Shown: one piece after another, positions 26,143-34,940 of the stretch
Position numbering within the stretch: position 1 is the first letter of the stretch
Layout: every line of letters begins with the position of its first letter
Made by a program: the position numbers and the translations under genes
The notes under the pieces: generated by a model
What the model was told of the DNA's origin: nothing
Databases searched by the model: none
The model's input: the letters and a program-made list of their open reading frames with translations, nothing else
NCBI RefSeq assembly: GCF_900128905.1
Contig: NZ_FQTV01000005.1
Coordinates: forward strand, 207,567 to 271,566
DNA: 64,000 bases
Direction: 5' to 3'
DNA from: Bacteroides luti
Lineage (GTDB): Bacteria > Bacteroidota > Bacteroidia > Bacteroidales > Bacteroidaceae

Positions 26143-28275
26143 ATGAAAAAGAGCTTTTTAATCTTAGTTCTGTTTTTTGTTTCGCTCGTTTCTTTGGCAG
26201 ACGAGGGGATGTGGATGTTGAATCATATAGACAAGAAAACGGCTCAGCTGATGCAGCAATTAGGGCTTGAAATGCCTTCCAGTCAATTGTTCAATGAGCA
26301 TGTTCCTTCTTTAAAGGATGCGATTATTAGTTTTGGTGGATATTGTTCAGGCGTAGTAGTCTCTGAGGATGGATTGGTTTTTACAAATCATCATTGTGGC
26401 TTTGATGCTATACAAAATCATAGTTCAGTAGCTCATGATTATATAAAAGATGGTTTTGTTGCCGATAAAAGAGAAGACGAACTTCCCAATCCTGATTTAT
26501 TTGTGAGTTTCCTTATACGGCAAGAAGATGTCACTTCGAGAATATTGAAAGATATTCATCCGGGAATGGATGAAACGAAGCGCTCGTATATTGTAGATTC
26601 TCTTTCTTCTGTAATAGAGAATGAAGTTTCTGAAAAAGATTCATTGCTAAGAGGAGTGGTAAGCTCTTACTATGGTGGCAATGAATTTTATCTTTCTGTT
26701 TATAAAGATTATAAAGATGTCAGACTGGTTTTCGCACCTCCTTCTTCTGTTGGTAAATTTGGCGGTGATACAGATAATTGGGTATGGCCAAGACACACGG
26801 GAGATTTCTCTGTTTTCCGCATTTATGCTGATAATAATAACCAGCCAGCTTTTTATTCTCCTCAAAATAAGCCATTTCATCCATCTTATATTGCGCCTAT
26901 TTCCCTTAAAGGATATCAGAATGGCACCTATTGCATGACGTTGGGTTATCCAGGATCAACAGATCGTTACCTTTCTTCTTTTGGCATTGAAGAGCAGATG
27001 GAAACCCAGAACCAGTCAATGATTGATGTTCGGGGCATAAAGCAGGCTATTTGGAAAAAGGCGATGGAATCGAATGATTCTATTCGTATAATGTATGCTT
27101 CCAAATATGCAGCAAGCTCTAATTACTGGAAATACAGCATTGGTATGAATAAGGCCATTGAAGAGCTTAATATCATTGGCAAAAGAAAACTATTAGAGGA
27201 TAAGATAACTCGTTTTATAGAGGATAAGGATGAGAAGAAACAATTATATGGTAATCTGATTGATTCCTTAAGAATAAGCTATGAAAGCAGGAAAAAACTG
27301 ATTCATGCTTCTTCTTATTTTGGAGAGTGTTTTGGTAATGCTTCAGAATTACTTTCCTTATCCACACAAGCTATTAGTACAGATTTCTTTAGTGATTCTA
27401 TTGCTGGGAGGAAGATATACGAAAGTATGGTTAAAGAGTATTCAAATATAAGCCTTTCCATCGATAAGGAGGTGCTGGTTGCAATGCTAAAAGAGTATCG
27501 CGAGAAGGTTGATACTACCTTTTTGCCCGATACGTATAAAACGATTGATGAAAAGTATAAAGGAGATTGTCAGGCTTATGCAGATTACATTTTTTCTCAT
27601 TCCGAGATGACTACTCCCAGAGGATTGGAGCGTATTTATAGTCGGGATAGCACATTTAATATGTTCGAGGATCCTATTCTTTCGCTGGCCGTAGATGTTG
27701 TTACTAAATTTGTTGATTTCTACCAGATTGGGGCTGATGCAAATAATAAAATATCCCGGGATGAAAGATTTTACAGTGAAATAGTACGTCAGATGTGTGA
27801 GGATAAAAGCTTTTATCCTGATGCAAATTCAACAATGCGTTTAAGCTTTGGTGTTGTAACTCCATATTCAGCAAATAGCTCCTCAGGCATAGATTATTCT
27901 ACAACTACAAAAGGCATCTTTGAAAAGGTAGAGCGTTATAAAGGAGATTCCGATTTCTGGGTGCAGCCTGCCTTACTCAATTTGCTTTCTAAAAAGGATT
28001 TTGGTAAATATGCCGATAAAAAGGGTGAAATGAATGTTTGTTTTATCACTAATAATGATATTACGGGAGGAAATTCCGGAAGTGCAATGTTTAATGGTAG
28101 AGGAGAGCTTATAGGATTAGCTTTTGATGGAAATTGGGAAGGGATGAGCAGTAATCTTGAGTATGAGAGTGCCCTGCAACGATGCATTGGAGTAGATATC
28201 CGGTATGTTCTTTTTATAATTGAGAAATACGGCAAAGCACCTCATCTTATTCAGGAACTTAAACTTGCTCAATAA
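26143..28275 (+). CDS. S46 family dipeptidyl-peptidase, DPP7-like
   Basis: A 710-residue exported serine peptidase that releases dipeptides from oligopeptide N-termini. It has a signal peptide (1-19, ending SLA), then a chymotrypsin-like fold with an inserted helical domain. The triad is H in TNHHCG (83/84), D221 in HTGDFS and S645 in GGNSGS. At 18 residues after the serine, the position I recall as separating DPP7 (glycine, hydrophobic P1) from DPP11 (arginine, acidic P1), there is G663, in FDGNWE. This suggests DPP7-type specificity. Such enzymes feed amino-acid uptake in the periplasm. Confidence 0.9.
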   Translation: MKKSFLILVLFFVSLVSLADEGMWMLNHIDKKTAQLMQQLGLEMPSSQLFNEHVPSLKDAIISFGGYCSGVVVSEDGLVFTNHHCGFDAIQNHSSVAHDYIKDGFVADKREDELPNPDLFVSFLIRQEDVTSRILKDIHPGMDETKRSYIVDSLSSVIENEVSEKDSLLRGVVSSYYGGNEFYLSVYKDYKDVRLVFAPPSSVGKFGGDTDNWVWPRHTGDFSVFRIYADNNNQPAFYSPQNKPFHPSYIAPISLKGYQNGTYCMTLGYPGSTDRYLSSFGIEEQMETQNQSMIDVRGIKQAIWKKAMESNDSIRIMYASKYAASSNYWKYSIGMNKAIEELNIIGKRKLLEDKITRFIEDKDEKKQLYGNLIDSLRISYESRKKLIHASSYFGECFGNASELLSLSTQAISTDFFSDSIAGRKIYESMVKEYSNISLSIDKEVLVAMLKEYREKVDTTFLPDTYKTIDEKYKGDCQAYADYIFSHSEMTTPRGLERIYSRDSTFNMFEDPILSLAVDVVTKFVDFYQIGADANNKISRDERFYSEIVRQMCEDKSFYPDANSTMRLSFGVVTPYSANSSSGIDYSTTTKGIFEKVERYKGDSDFWVQPALLNLLSKKDFGKYADKKGEMNVCFITNNDITGGNSGSAMFNGRGELIGLAFDGNWEGMSSNLEYESALQRCIGVDIRYVLFIIEKYGKAPHLIQELKLAQ

Positions 28276-28390
28276 CTATTTATTGCCATTTTATCGTATC
28301 TTTATTTTTTAAGATAAGGGTATAATAGGACTTTTTTATTCGGACTATGTAGTTTTAATCCAATTGAATTAAAGAATATAGCATTGGGCT

Positions 28391-28436
28391 ATAAAAAAAG
28401 GCAGCTTTATAAAAGCTGCCTTAAATATTTATTTTT
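28391..28436. terminator. Bidirectional terminator between S46 peptidase and DEAD-box helicase
   Basis: AAGGCAGCTTT (28398-28408) and AAAGCTGCCTT (28412-28422) form a perfect 11 bp stem with a three-base loop. The minus strand has a run of seven T after the stem and the plus strand a T-rich ATTTATTTTTT, so it suits both converging genes. Confidence 0.88.
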
Positions 28437-30303
28437 TGGATTTCCTTCTTGCCCAACCTTCTTCATTATTGAAGTCTGGTTTTTCATCTCTGAAGGATTG
28501 TTGATTGTCATCTCTCCTTTTAGGTCCTCTTTGAGAGGAGTATCCCCGCTCTTCACGGCTTCTTCTTGGTGCAGCTGATGCTGGTCTGTCAGAATACCTT
28601 CTTCCGCTTCCTCCGCGGCTTTCTCTGCTTCCTCCACGACTCTCTCTACCTGTTCCTGCTCCGCGATTATCTTCGCCTGCTATTTCAACAGAGATTGAAC
28701 GGCCATTCAGTGATGCTTTATTTAGTGAATCCATAACAGATTTCGCTTGAGCATCTTCTATTTCGAAGAATGAAAAGCTTTTCAATAAATCGATCTTACC
28801 AATCTGAACACGTTTTCTCATGTTTTTATTGATCAGTTCAATTAATTGGTTCGGATAGAAATTATCCGCCTTTCCGGCATTGATAAACATACGGGTAAAT
28901 CCTGGTTCAGGTTGATGCATTCCTCTTTCAGAGCTACGTCCTTTTGTATTACGTTCTCCTCTGCTGGTTTCAGCTGTTGGACTCTGAAGGTCTTGCGCAT
29001 CACGGTAATATTCAAGGAAGTGGTTAAACTCAAGAGAAACCATTCGTTTAATAATATCTTCCTTATCCAACCATTCAAGTTTGCGATAGATTTCAGGCAT
29101 AAAGTCGGCAATTTCCTCTTCATTAACCTTTACCTTCTCAATATCATCAATTACCTTAATCAGCTGTTTCTCACAGATCTGTTTTCCGGTAGGCATTTCT
29201 CCAACAATGAACTTCTTACCAATTTTTCTCTCTATATCTCTCATCTTTCCTTTCTCGCGCAAGTTGATGATAGAGATTGAAATACCGGTTTTTCCTGCAC
29301 GTCCTGTACGGCCGCTTCGGTGAGTGTATGACTCACTTTCGTCAGGTAAACCGTAATTGATAACGTGTGTCAGGTCGTCAACGTCAAGTCCACGTGCAGC
29401 AACATCTGTAGCTACAAGGATCTGAATGTTACGTACACGGAATTTCTGCATTACAACGTCACGTTGTTGCTGAGAAAGTTCTCCGTGCAAAGAATCAGCA
29501 CTGTATCCGTCCTGAATCAGTTTATCAGCAATTTCCTGAGTCTCTTTACGAGTACGGCAGAAAACAATACCGTAAATCTGAGGATAATAGTCGGCAATAC
29601 GTTTCAGCGCAAGATATTTATCTTTAGCCTGAACCGTAAAATAGATATGTTTCACGTTCTTTGAACCTTCATTTTTTGTGCCGATGGTAATTTCCTTGGC
29701 ATTATTCAGATAGTTCTTGGAAATACGTGCAATTTCGGGTGACATAGTTGCTGAGAACAGCAATGTATTACGGTCTTTTGGTACGTCAGCCAAGATAGCA
29801 TTGATGCTGTCTGTAAAGCCCATATTAAGCATTTCATCAGCTTCGTCCATAATAACGTTTTTAACCGTGGCAAGTTTCACGGTTTTTCTTTCCATCAAGT
29901 CGAGCAGACGTCCTGGAGTTGCAACAATAATGTGCACACCATTCTTTAAACTTCTGATCTGGCTTTCAATGGATGATCCTCCGTATACCGGAAGAACTTT
30001 TAGCCCATCTATGTATTTTGAGTAATCATTAAGATCTCCTGCTATTTGCAGGCAAAGCTCACGTGTGGGGCAGAGGATAAGTGCCTGTGGCACTCTGTTA
30101 TTTACATTAATACCTTGTATAATAGGCAGCCCAAATGCTGCTGTTTTACCTGTTCCTGTTTGTGCAAGAGCTACTACATCATTGCCTTCTCCCAGTAAAT
30201 ACGGTATTACTTCTTCTTGTACTGGCATGGGATTCTCATATCCCATTTCTTCAATTGCTTTAAGTATCTCCGGGGAAACGCCTAACTCTTCGAATGTCTT
30301 CAT
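28429..30303 (-). CDS. DEAD-box ATP-dependent RNA helicase with DbpA-type RNA-binding domain
   Basis: A 624-residue helicase. In order: Q motif (TFEELGVSPEILKAI...PMPVQ), AQTGTGKT, PTRELCLQ, MDEADEMLNMGF, SATM, VATDVAARGLDVDD and HRSGRTGRAGKTG, all intact. Residues about 475-555 match the DbpA-like RNA-binding fold (FINAGKADNFYPNQLIELIN, then KIDLLKSFSFFEI). The last 70 residues are a basic, disordered arginine/glycine/serine-rich tail. Such proteins act in ribosome assembly and cold adaptation. An exact -7 element lies upstream and a strong terminator just after the stop. Confidence 0.93.
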   Translation of the reverse strand: MKTFEELGVSPEILKAIEEMGYENPMPVQEEVIPYLLGEGNDVVALAQTGTGKTAAFGLPIIQGINVNNRVPQALILCPTRELCLQIAGDLNDYSKYIDGLKVLPVYGGSSIESQIRSLKNGVHIIVATPGRLLDLMERKTVKLATVKNVIMDEADEMLNMGFTDSINAILADVPKDRNTLLFSATMSPEIARISKNYLNNAKEITIGTKNEGSKNVKHIYFTVQAKDKYLALKRIADYYPQIYGIVFCRTRKETQEIADKLIQDGYSADSLHGELSQQQRDVVMQKFRVRNIQILVATDVAARGLDVDDLTHVINYGLPDESESYTHRSGRTGRAGKTGISISIINLREKGKMRDIERKIGKKFIVGEMPTGKQICEKQLIKVIDDIEKVKVNEEEIADFMPEIYRKLEWLDKEDIIKRMVSLEFNHFLEYYRDAQDLQSPTAETSRGERNTKGRSSERGMHQPEPGFTRMFINAGKADNFYPNQLIELINKNMRKRVQIGKIDLLKSFSFFEIEDAQAKSVMDSLNKASLNGRSISVEIAGEDNRGAGTGRESRGGSRESRGGSGRRYSDRPASAAPRRSREERGYSSQRGPKRRDDNQQSFRDEKPDFNNEEGWARRKSKK

Positions 30304-30333
30304 TAATTTCTTTCTCTTATTTCAATTCGGGCA

Positions 30334-30341
30334 CAAAGATA
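30334..30341 (-). promoter_or_regulatory. -7 element (TATCTTTG on minus strand) for the helicase
   Basis: The plus-strand CAAAGATA reads TATCTTTG on the minus strand, an exact match 31 bp before the helicase ATG. No good -33 element is seen. Confidence 0.55.
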
Positions 30342-30493
30342 CGCATAAAGTACGGATAAATAGTTATAATGCTGTAAAAGAATACTTTTCAGCAGCATTT
30401 TTCATTTAAATATCTATAAAAATAGCGTAAAATTCTTGTAATTTGTATCAGAACTTTATTGCTTTGACTATCTGTTTGTGCTATAATGGAATG

Positions 30494-31414
30494 TTATTGA
30501 TATTTTTCTGCAAACTCTTTAGAAACGGAGTTACTGAAACTTTTGCATACTTCGGCAGAGAAATCTTTCCCGCACTGTATAATTTTGTCCCACATACCTT
30601 CGCTTAAGTTACTAAGTTCGTGATAACTAATATTGTACTTTAATAATCCATAGATAATTCCGGCATTGAAGTTATCTCCGGCTCCAATTGTACTTACAGA
30701 GTTGACTGGTTCTACCAAATACTCTTTGGATACTTGTTTTGTTCGCAAACTTATAGATTTATTCCCCGCAGTACAAAGGAAATTGGGGCAATAAAATTGT
30801 ATTTTATTTTTGTATATCTTATCTACATCGTTTAAGTTATACATGTTGATGAAATCTTCGTCTGAACCTCTTACAATATCTGCATATTCCAGATTTTCGA
30901 TAATAGCAGGAGCTAGTTTCATAGCTTCGTATTTATGCGTACTTCTGAAGTTTGGATCATAGTAGATAATTGCTTTACGTTCTTTAGCGTAATCCAGCAG
31001 CTCTGTCATCTTATCTCTAAGAACCGGATTGAGCGCGTAAAAGGAGCCAAATATAAGAATATCATCCTCATTTATTTGGGGGAATGCAATATCCAGGCGC
31101 TGTTTAGGATAATCCTTGTAGAAAAGATACTCCGCATCATTGTTTTCGTTAAGAAAGGCAAGTGAAACAGGCGATTTTCCATCGGGGAAGATGTTGATGT
31201 GATCGGTTTTCACATTGTTTTCTTCCATGAATCTCTTGATAATGTTTCCTACTTTGTCATTTCCAATTTCACTGATAAAGCAGACATCGACATTCATTCT
31301 GCCCAGTGATATAATGCCATTAAATACAGAACCTCCCGGCACTGCAGCCGAAGGTTGTTCGTTCTGAAAAATGATGTCGAGAATAGTCTCGCCAATACCA
31401 ATTACTTTTCGCAT
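30494..31414 (-). CDS. PfkB-family carbohydrate kinase
   Basis: A 306-residue ribokinase-like sugar kinase. The N-terminal substrate region is GGSVFNGIISLGRMNVDVCF and the C-terminal catalytic motif is STIGAGDNFNAGIIYG, with the general-base aspartate in GAGDNF. The substrate could be fructose or another sugar; sequence alone does not say. It overlaps the sugar-isomerase gene upstream by 13 bp, so kinase and isomerase are made together and probably act on related phosphosugars. Confidence 0.85.
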   Translation of the reverse strand: MRKVIGIGETILDIIFQNEQPSAAVPGGSVFNGIISLGRMNVDVCFISEIGNDKVGNIIKRFMEENNVKTDHINIFPDGKSPVSLAFLNENNDAEYLFYKDYPKQRLDIAFPQINEDDILIFGSFYALNPVLRDKMTELLDYAKERKAIIYYDPNFRSTHKYEAMKLAPAIIENLEYADIVRGSDEDFINMYNLNDVDKIYKNKIQFYCPNFLCTAGNKSISLRTKQVSKEYLVEPVNSVSTIGAGDNFNAGIIYGLLKYNISYHELSNLSEGMWDKIIQCGKDFSAEVCKSFSNSVSKEFAEKYQ

Positions 31415-32007
31415 ATTTCTCTTGATTTCTCGCCTAGATATCCACCGTGATGGCGTTTAGAGTACTCTTCAATAGTAAAGCCTGTTTGTTTCATTGTTTC
31501 TACAACCAGAATATCACCAATAACTGTCATCATGGTAGTAGATGTTGTTGGAGTCATTCCTAATGCACATACTTCTTTGGGATTTCCTGTGCAAAGACAA
31601 ATGTCCGACTCTTGTGCTAACGGACTGTCCGGGTTACCTGTTATAACGATAAACTTTAAATTTGGATTAAGAACTCTGGAAAGCTGTGTAAGCTCAACAA
31701 TTTCTCTTGTTTTCCCAGAGTTAGATATTAGTAATAATAAGTCATTCTTCTGAAAAATGCCCAAATCACCGTGTTGTGCTTCACTTGGGTGAAGAAACAC
31801 AGAAGGAATTCCGGTTGAACAGAATGTAGTTGAAATATTCATTGCAATCTGGCCGGCTTTACCCATTCCGGTAGTTACCAGTTTTCCCCCTTTTATGTGT
31901 ATTTGTTCCACTATTAGTTTTACAGCTTTTTCGTAAGCATCTGTAATTGGAATATTTCTTACGGCTTCGGCTTCTTTGTTTAATAGATCTTTGATTGATT
32001 CAATCAT
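31402..32007 (-). CDS. SIS-domain sugar-phosphate isomerase, KpsF/GutQ-like without CBS domains
   Basis: A 201-residue single SIS domain. The motifs VTTGMGKAGQIAMNISTTF, SEAQHGDLGIF, LLISNSGKTREI and ALGMTPTTSTTMM match the isomerase half of arabinose-5-phosphate isomerases (KdsD, KpsF, GutQ). The tail reads HHGGYLGEK where those have HPGGxLGR. The two CBS domains of KdsD are absent. It may supply arabinose 5-phosphate for KDO or isomerise another sugar phosphate with the kinase that follows. It starts 10 bp after the LOG-family gene and overlaps the kinase gene. Confidence 0.82.
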   Translation of the reverse strand: MIESIKDLLNKEAEAVRNIPITDAYEKAVKLIVEQIHIKGGKLVTTGMGKAGQIAMNISTTFCSTGIPSVFLHPSEAQHGDLGIFQKNDLLLLISNSGKTREIVELTQLSRVLNPNLKFIVITGNPDSPLAQESDICLCTGNPKEVCALGMTPTTSTTMMTVIGDILVVETMKQTGFTIEEYSKRHHGGYLGEKSREICEK

Positions 32008-32017
32008 GACTTTTTTG

Positions 32018-32554
32018 TTATTTGTTTAGTAGGTTGGTTAATTCTTTAAATGTATTGGCCACGTCATAGTAAAGAGATAATTCACCTCGGGTAAATTGTT
32101 TCTCTTCGCACATCTTTAGGACAGTCAATAAATCATCATAAAAACCATTTATGTTATAAAAGATTATCTTTTTTGAATGATATCCAATGGTTGCAGAGGC
32201 CATTACATGAAAAACTTCATCCAATGTTCCTATTCCTCCCGGTAAGGCAATCATAACATCCGATTCGGCAAGTATTATATCTTTTCGATCGCTTAGATTT
32301 TTGGTATGAAGAAATCTGTCGGGGAGAGCACTCACTCTTTTGCTTTCTTCCAGTTTTGAAGGTATTACGCCAATAATGTTTCCTCCGCTTTGCTTAACGG
32401 TTTGTGCCACACATTCCATTAATCCCATGTTTGCACCACCATAAACTAGCGTTTTACCTTGTTCTCCCATCCATTTTCCCAATTCCTCAGTTTTTTGGAA
32501 ATATATATCATCAATTGTTTGCGAGGCAGAACAGAAGATACCAATTTTATTCAT
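32018..32554 (-). CDS. LOG-family protein (nucleoside 5'-monophosphate phosphoribohydrolase-like)
   Basis: A 178-residue Rossmann-like protein with the LOG motifs GGANMGLM (about 39-46) and PGGIGTLDEVF (about 104-114). Plant and bacterial relatives split cytokinin riboside monophosphates, or other nucleoside monophosphates, into base and ribose 5-phosphate. In gut bacteria the real substrate is not known. It is the first gene of the minus-strand trio LOG-SIS-PfkB and is divergent from the M16 peptidase gene. The link to a sugar kinase and isomerase may mean ribose-phosphate handling, which is speculation. Confidence 0.85.
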   Translation of the reverse strand: MNKIGIFCSASQTIDDIYFQKTEELGKWMGEQGKTLVYGGANMGLMECVAQTVKQSGGNIIGVIPSKLEESKRVSALPDRFLHTKNLSDRKDIILAESDVMIALPGGIGTLDEVFHVMASATIGYHSKKIIFYNINGFYDDLLTVLKMCEEKQFTRGELSLYYDVANTFKELTNLLNK

Positions 32555-32622
32555 ATAAGGGCTTATCTCATTTTAATCTACAAATATCTATATTTTTCTA
32601 TAAACCACAATAAGTTTTATTG

Positions 32623-32630
32623 TATTTTTG
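32623..32630 (+). promoter_or_regulatory. -7 element (TATTTTTG) for the M16 peptidase gene
   Basis: TATTTTTG is an exact TAnnTTTG match 31 bp before the ATG at 32662. No TTTG stands at the -33 position. Confidence 0.5.
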
Positions 32631-32661
32631 CATCGTTATTAAAATATGAAACAAGAAGAAA

Positions 32662-33882
32662 ATGCATTATAATCAACATACTTTACCTAACGGATTACGT
32701 ATTATTCATGCCCCGTCATTATCAAAGGTTGCTTATTGTGGATATGCTGTAGATGCAGGTACCCGCGATGAAGGAGAAAACGAGCAGGGGATGGCTCACT
32801 TTGTGGAGCACCTTAGTTTTAAAGGTACTGAAAAGCGCAAGGCGTGGCATATCATTAACCGGATGGAGAACGTAGGGGGCGACTTGAATGCTTATACGAA
32901 TAAAGAGGAGACGGTGATTTATTCGGCCTTTTTAACGGAACATTTCCCTCGTGCTGTTGAGTTGTTGACTGACATTGTGTTTCATTCCACTTTTCCTCAA
33001 CGCGAAATTGATAAGGAGGTCGAGGTTGTTATTGATGAGATTAAGTTGTATGACGATACTCCTTCAGAGCTTATCTTTGATGATTTCGAGGATCTGATTT
33101 TCAAGAACCATCCTTTGGGTAGAAATATTCTTGGAAAACCGGAGCAATTACGTAATTTTACTACTGCTGATGTATTAAATTTCACATCACGTTATTATCA
33201 CCCCACGAACATGGTCTTTTTTGTATTGGGAAATCTCGATTTCAAGAAGGTTGTTCGGTTGGTAGAAAAATCTATGCACGATGTGTTGTTTTCTGAATAT
33301 AAGACTATTAGAAATTCTCCACCAGCTTATATACCGGAACATCTGGTTGTTCCTAAAGATACAAATCAGGCGCATGTAATGATTGGTGGCAGGGGGTATG
33401 ATGCTTATAGTGAGAAACGTACTGCACTGTATTTTCTAAATAATATTCTTGGTGGTCCGGGAATGAATAGTAAGCTAAATGTTTCTCTCCGAGAAAGAAA
33501 AGCATTGGTGTATAGCGTAGAATCCAATCTCACTTCTTATACTGATACCGGAGTTTTCTGTATCTATTTTGGAACCGATCCTGAAGATGTGGATGCTTGT
33601 CTGAATCTCACTTATAAGGAGTTGAAACATCTTCGTGATGTGAAAATGACTGCTTTGCAATTGAATGCGGCAAAGAAGCAGTTAATTGGCCAAATAGGGG
33701 TAGCTTCAGACAATAATGAGAATAATGCGCTCGATATGGCTAAATCTTTTCTGCATTACAATAAATTTGATTCACCGGAAGCCTTGTTCCATCGCATCGA
33801 GTCTTTAACTGCCGAAGGATTATTGGAGGTAGCTAATGAGATGTTTGCAGAAGAAATGCTTTCAACCCTTATATATCGATAA
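32662..33882 (+). CDS. M16-family zinc metallopeptidase
   Basis: A 406-residue peptidase of the pitrilysin/processing-peptidase family. The inverted zinc motif is HFVEH (residues 48-52) followed by the glutamate in VEVVIDEIKLYDD, so it should be active. The C-terminal inactive-type half (PxxIGGRGY, GGPGMNSKLNVSLRERKALVYSV) completes one clamp-shaped unit. No signal peptide is visible, so a cytoplasmic place is likely. Its substrates are unknown; relatives degrade small peptides. It is divergent from the LOG operon and followed by a periodic repeat block. Confidence 0.9.
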   Translation: MHYNQHTLPNGLRIIHAPSLSKVAYCGYAVDAGTRDEGENEQGMAHFVEHLSFKGTEKRKAWHIINRMENVGGDLNAYTNKEETVIYSAFLTEHFPRAVELLTDIVFHSTFPQREIDKEVEVVIDEIKLYDDTPSELIFDDFEDLIFKNHPLGRNILGKPEQLRNFTTADVLNFTSRYYHPTNMVFFVLGNLDFKKVVRLVEKSMHDVLFSEYKTIRNSPPAYIPEHLVVPKDTNQAHVMIGGRGYDAYSEKRTALYFLNNILGGPGMNSKLNVSLRERKALVYSVESNLTSYTDTGVFCIYFGTDPEDVDACLNLTYKELKHLRDVKMTALQLNAAKKQLIGQIGVASDNNENNALDMAKSFLHYNKFDSPEALFHRIESLTAEGLLEVANEMFAEEMLSTLIYR

Positions 33883-33899
33883 GGTTTACTTGCCGATTA

Positions 33900-33951
33900 A
33901 TTCACCAATAAAATAAATCCATTGGCCAATGAATCTGTTTTATTGGTGAAT
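33900..33951 (+). repeat. Triad B: three ATTnnnnAAT motifs at exact 21 bp period
   Basis: ATTCACCAAT (33900), ATTGGCCAAT (33921) and ATTGGTGAAT (33942) are spaced exactly 21 bp apart. The middle one is a palindrome and the outer two are reverse complements of each other, so the whole block is symmetric: arms of 14 bp at 33900-33913 and 33938-33951 enclose the central palindrome CATTGGCCAATG. It begins 18 bp after the M16 peptidase stop codon. The rest of 33883-34310 (428 bp) has a palindromic GTGCTAAA-T-TTTAGCAC at 34176-34192 and G-runs near 34130-34150; no gene is seen. Confidence 0.6.
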
Positions 33952-34251
33952 AGATTTTATTTATAGGCAAATAATTTTTTTGTACTTATACTTACGTTCT
34001 GTAGTTGTTGCCGTTAATGGCTGAGTTCCGAAATATTTTGTTTTATAGTCAGATAATCAATAGATTATCGCTATGGTTTTGCTTGATCATTTCTTCTCTC
34101 CAAAAACAGATTTATTGCTAGAATAAATTTGGGGGGTAACAAGGGGGTACCTTCTGAAACGCCTTGGTAGCCGCGGTGCTAAATTTTAGCACGAGACATA
34201 TAAAAGAAGTTTTCTTTAAAGTTTGTCACCACCTCTGAAATAAATACATAC

Positions 34252-34288
34252 AAAAACAAAAAAATCCGGATCATCTAAAATCCGGATT
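34252..34288 (-). terminator. Rho-independent terminator of the dapB-lepB operon
   Basis: ATCCGGATT at 34280-34288 and AATCCGGAT at 34263-34271 form a 9 bp stem with an 8-base loop. On the minus strand it is followed by a T-rich run (complement of 34252-34262). It stands 23 bp past the end of the WbqC-like gene. Confidence 0.85.
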
Positions 34289-34310
34289 AACTTTTGCAGG
34301 CAATATTCTC

Positions 34311-34940
34311 TTATTTATTTGCATCACGTAATACAAGCAAACTCTCAGGCCCCATATTGAAAAGAAGATCAATAATGCTCAGGTTGGGCAGGAAGCCGTG
34401 TCGTGCATCGAATACCTGATAATATGGATTTGCAGTAAAACCTTCTTGAGGAGCTTTTTTGGGGTGTATCAGGTCTCTGAAATCAATCTCATTTGGCAGG
34501 AATGACTGTTTGTATTCAGTTGTACGCTCCATTATGGGATGAACATCAATCAACTCGCAGACAAGCTTGCAGAGAGCTTCGTTGAAATCGAATAAAAACT
34601 CATGTTTCTGTTCGTAAAAAGGTGCAAAATCGTCTCGGTAATACTCAAAAAACGGAGAACTGCTGTAGGCAGATTCAATGGCAGTCCAATGCAAATGACG
34701 CCAGTTTCCATGATCGGATATGCGAATATCTTTCATCGGGCACTTAAGCGTTTCGGGCTTTTCGGTAGGAATTGAGAGTGTTAGCGGGCCATCGGCAGAT
34801 GCAATAGTGCATCGGTTGCGGTAGGTTTGCTTAATATAGTTGTCGTGTTGCTCAATAAATGCCTTTTCACAGCTATATAGCCGTGCATAATATTCCACTG
34901 GAGCCAGATATGCCGAGCTGAGATAAATTGTTTGTTTCAT
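34311..34940 (-). CDS. WbqC-like family protein
   Basis: A 209-residue protein that begins with MKQTIYLSSAYLAPVEYYAR, the typical N-terminal strand of the WbqC family (PF08889). W, H and D residues in the middle (DHGNWRHLHWTAIESAY, SPFFEYYRDDFAPFY) are also typical. The biochemical role is unknown; WbqC itself is from O-antigen loci. I chose ATG 34940 because it overlaps the stop of the upstream signal-peptidase-like gene by one base and starts the conserved part; a start at 35015 would add 25 unrelated residues. It is the last gene of the dapB operon. Confidence 0.85.
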   Translation of the reverse strand: MKQTIYLSSAYLAPVEYYARLYSCEKAFIEQHDNYIKQTYRNRCTIASADGPLTLSIPTEKPETLKCPMKDIRISDHGNWRHLHWTAIESAYSSSPFFEYYRDDFAPFYEQKHEFLFDFNEALCKLVCELIDVHPIMERTTEYKQSFLPNEIDFRDLIHPKKAPQEGFTANPYYQVFDARHGFLPNLSIIDLLFNMGPESLLVLRDANK

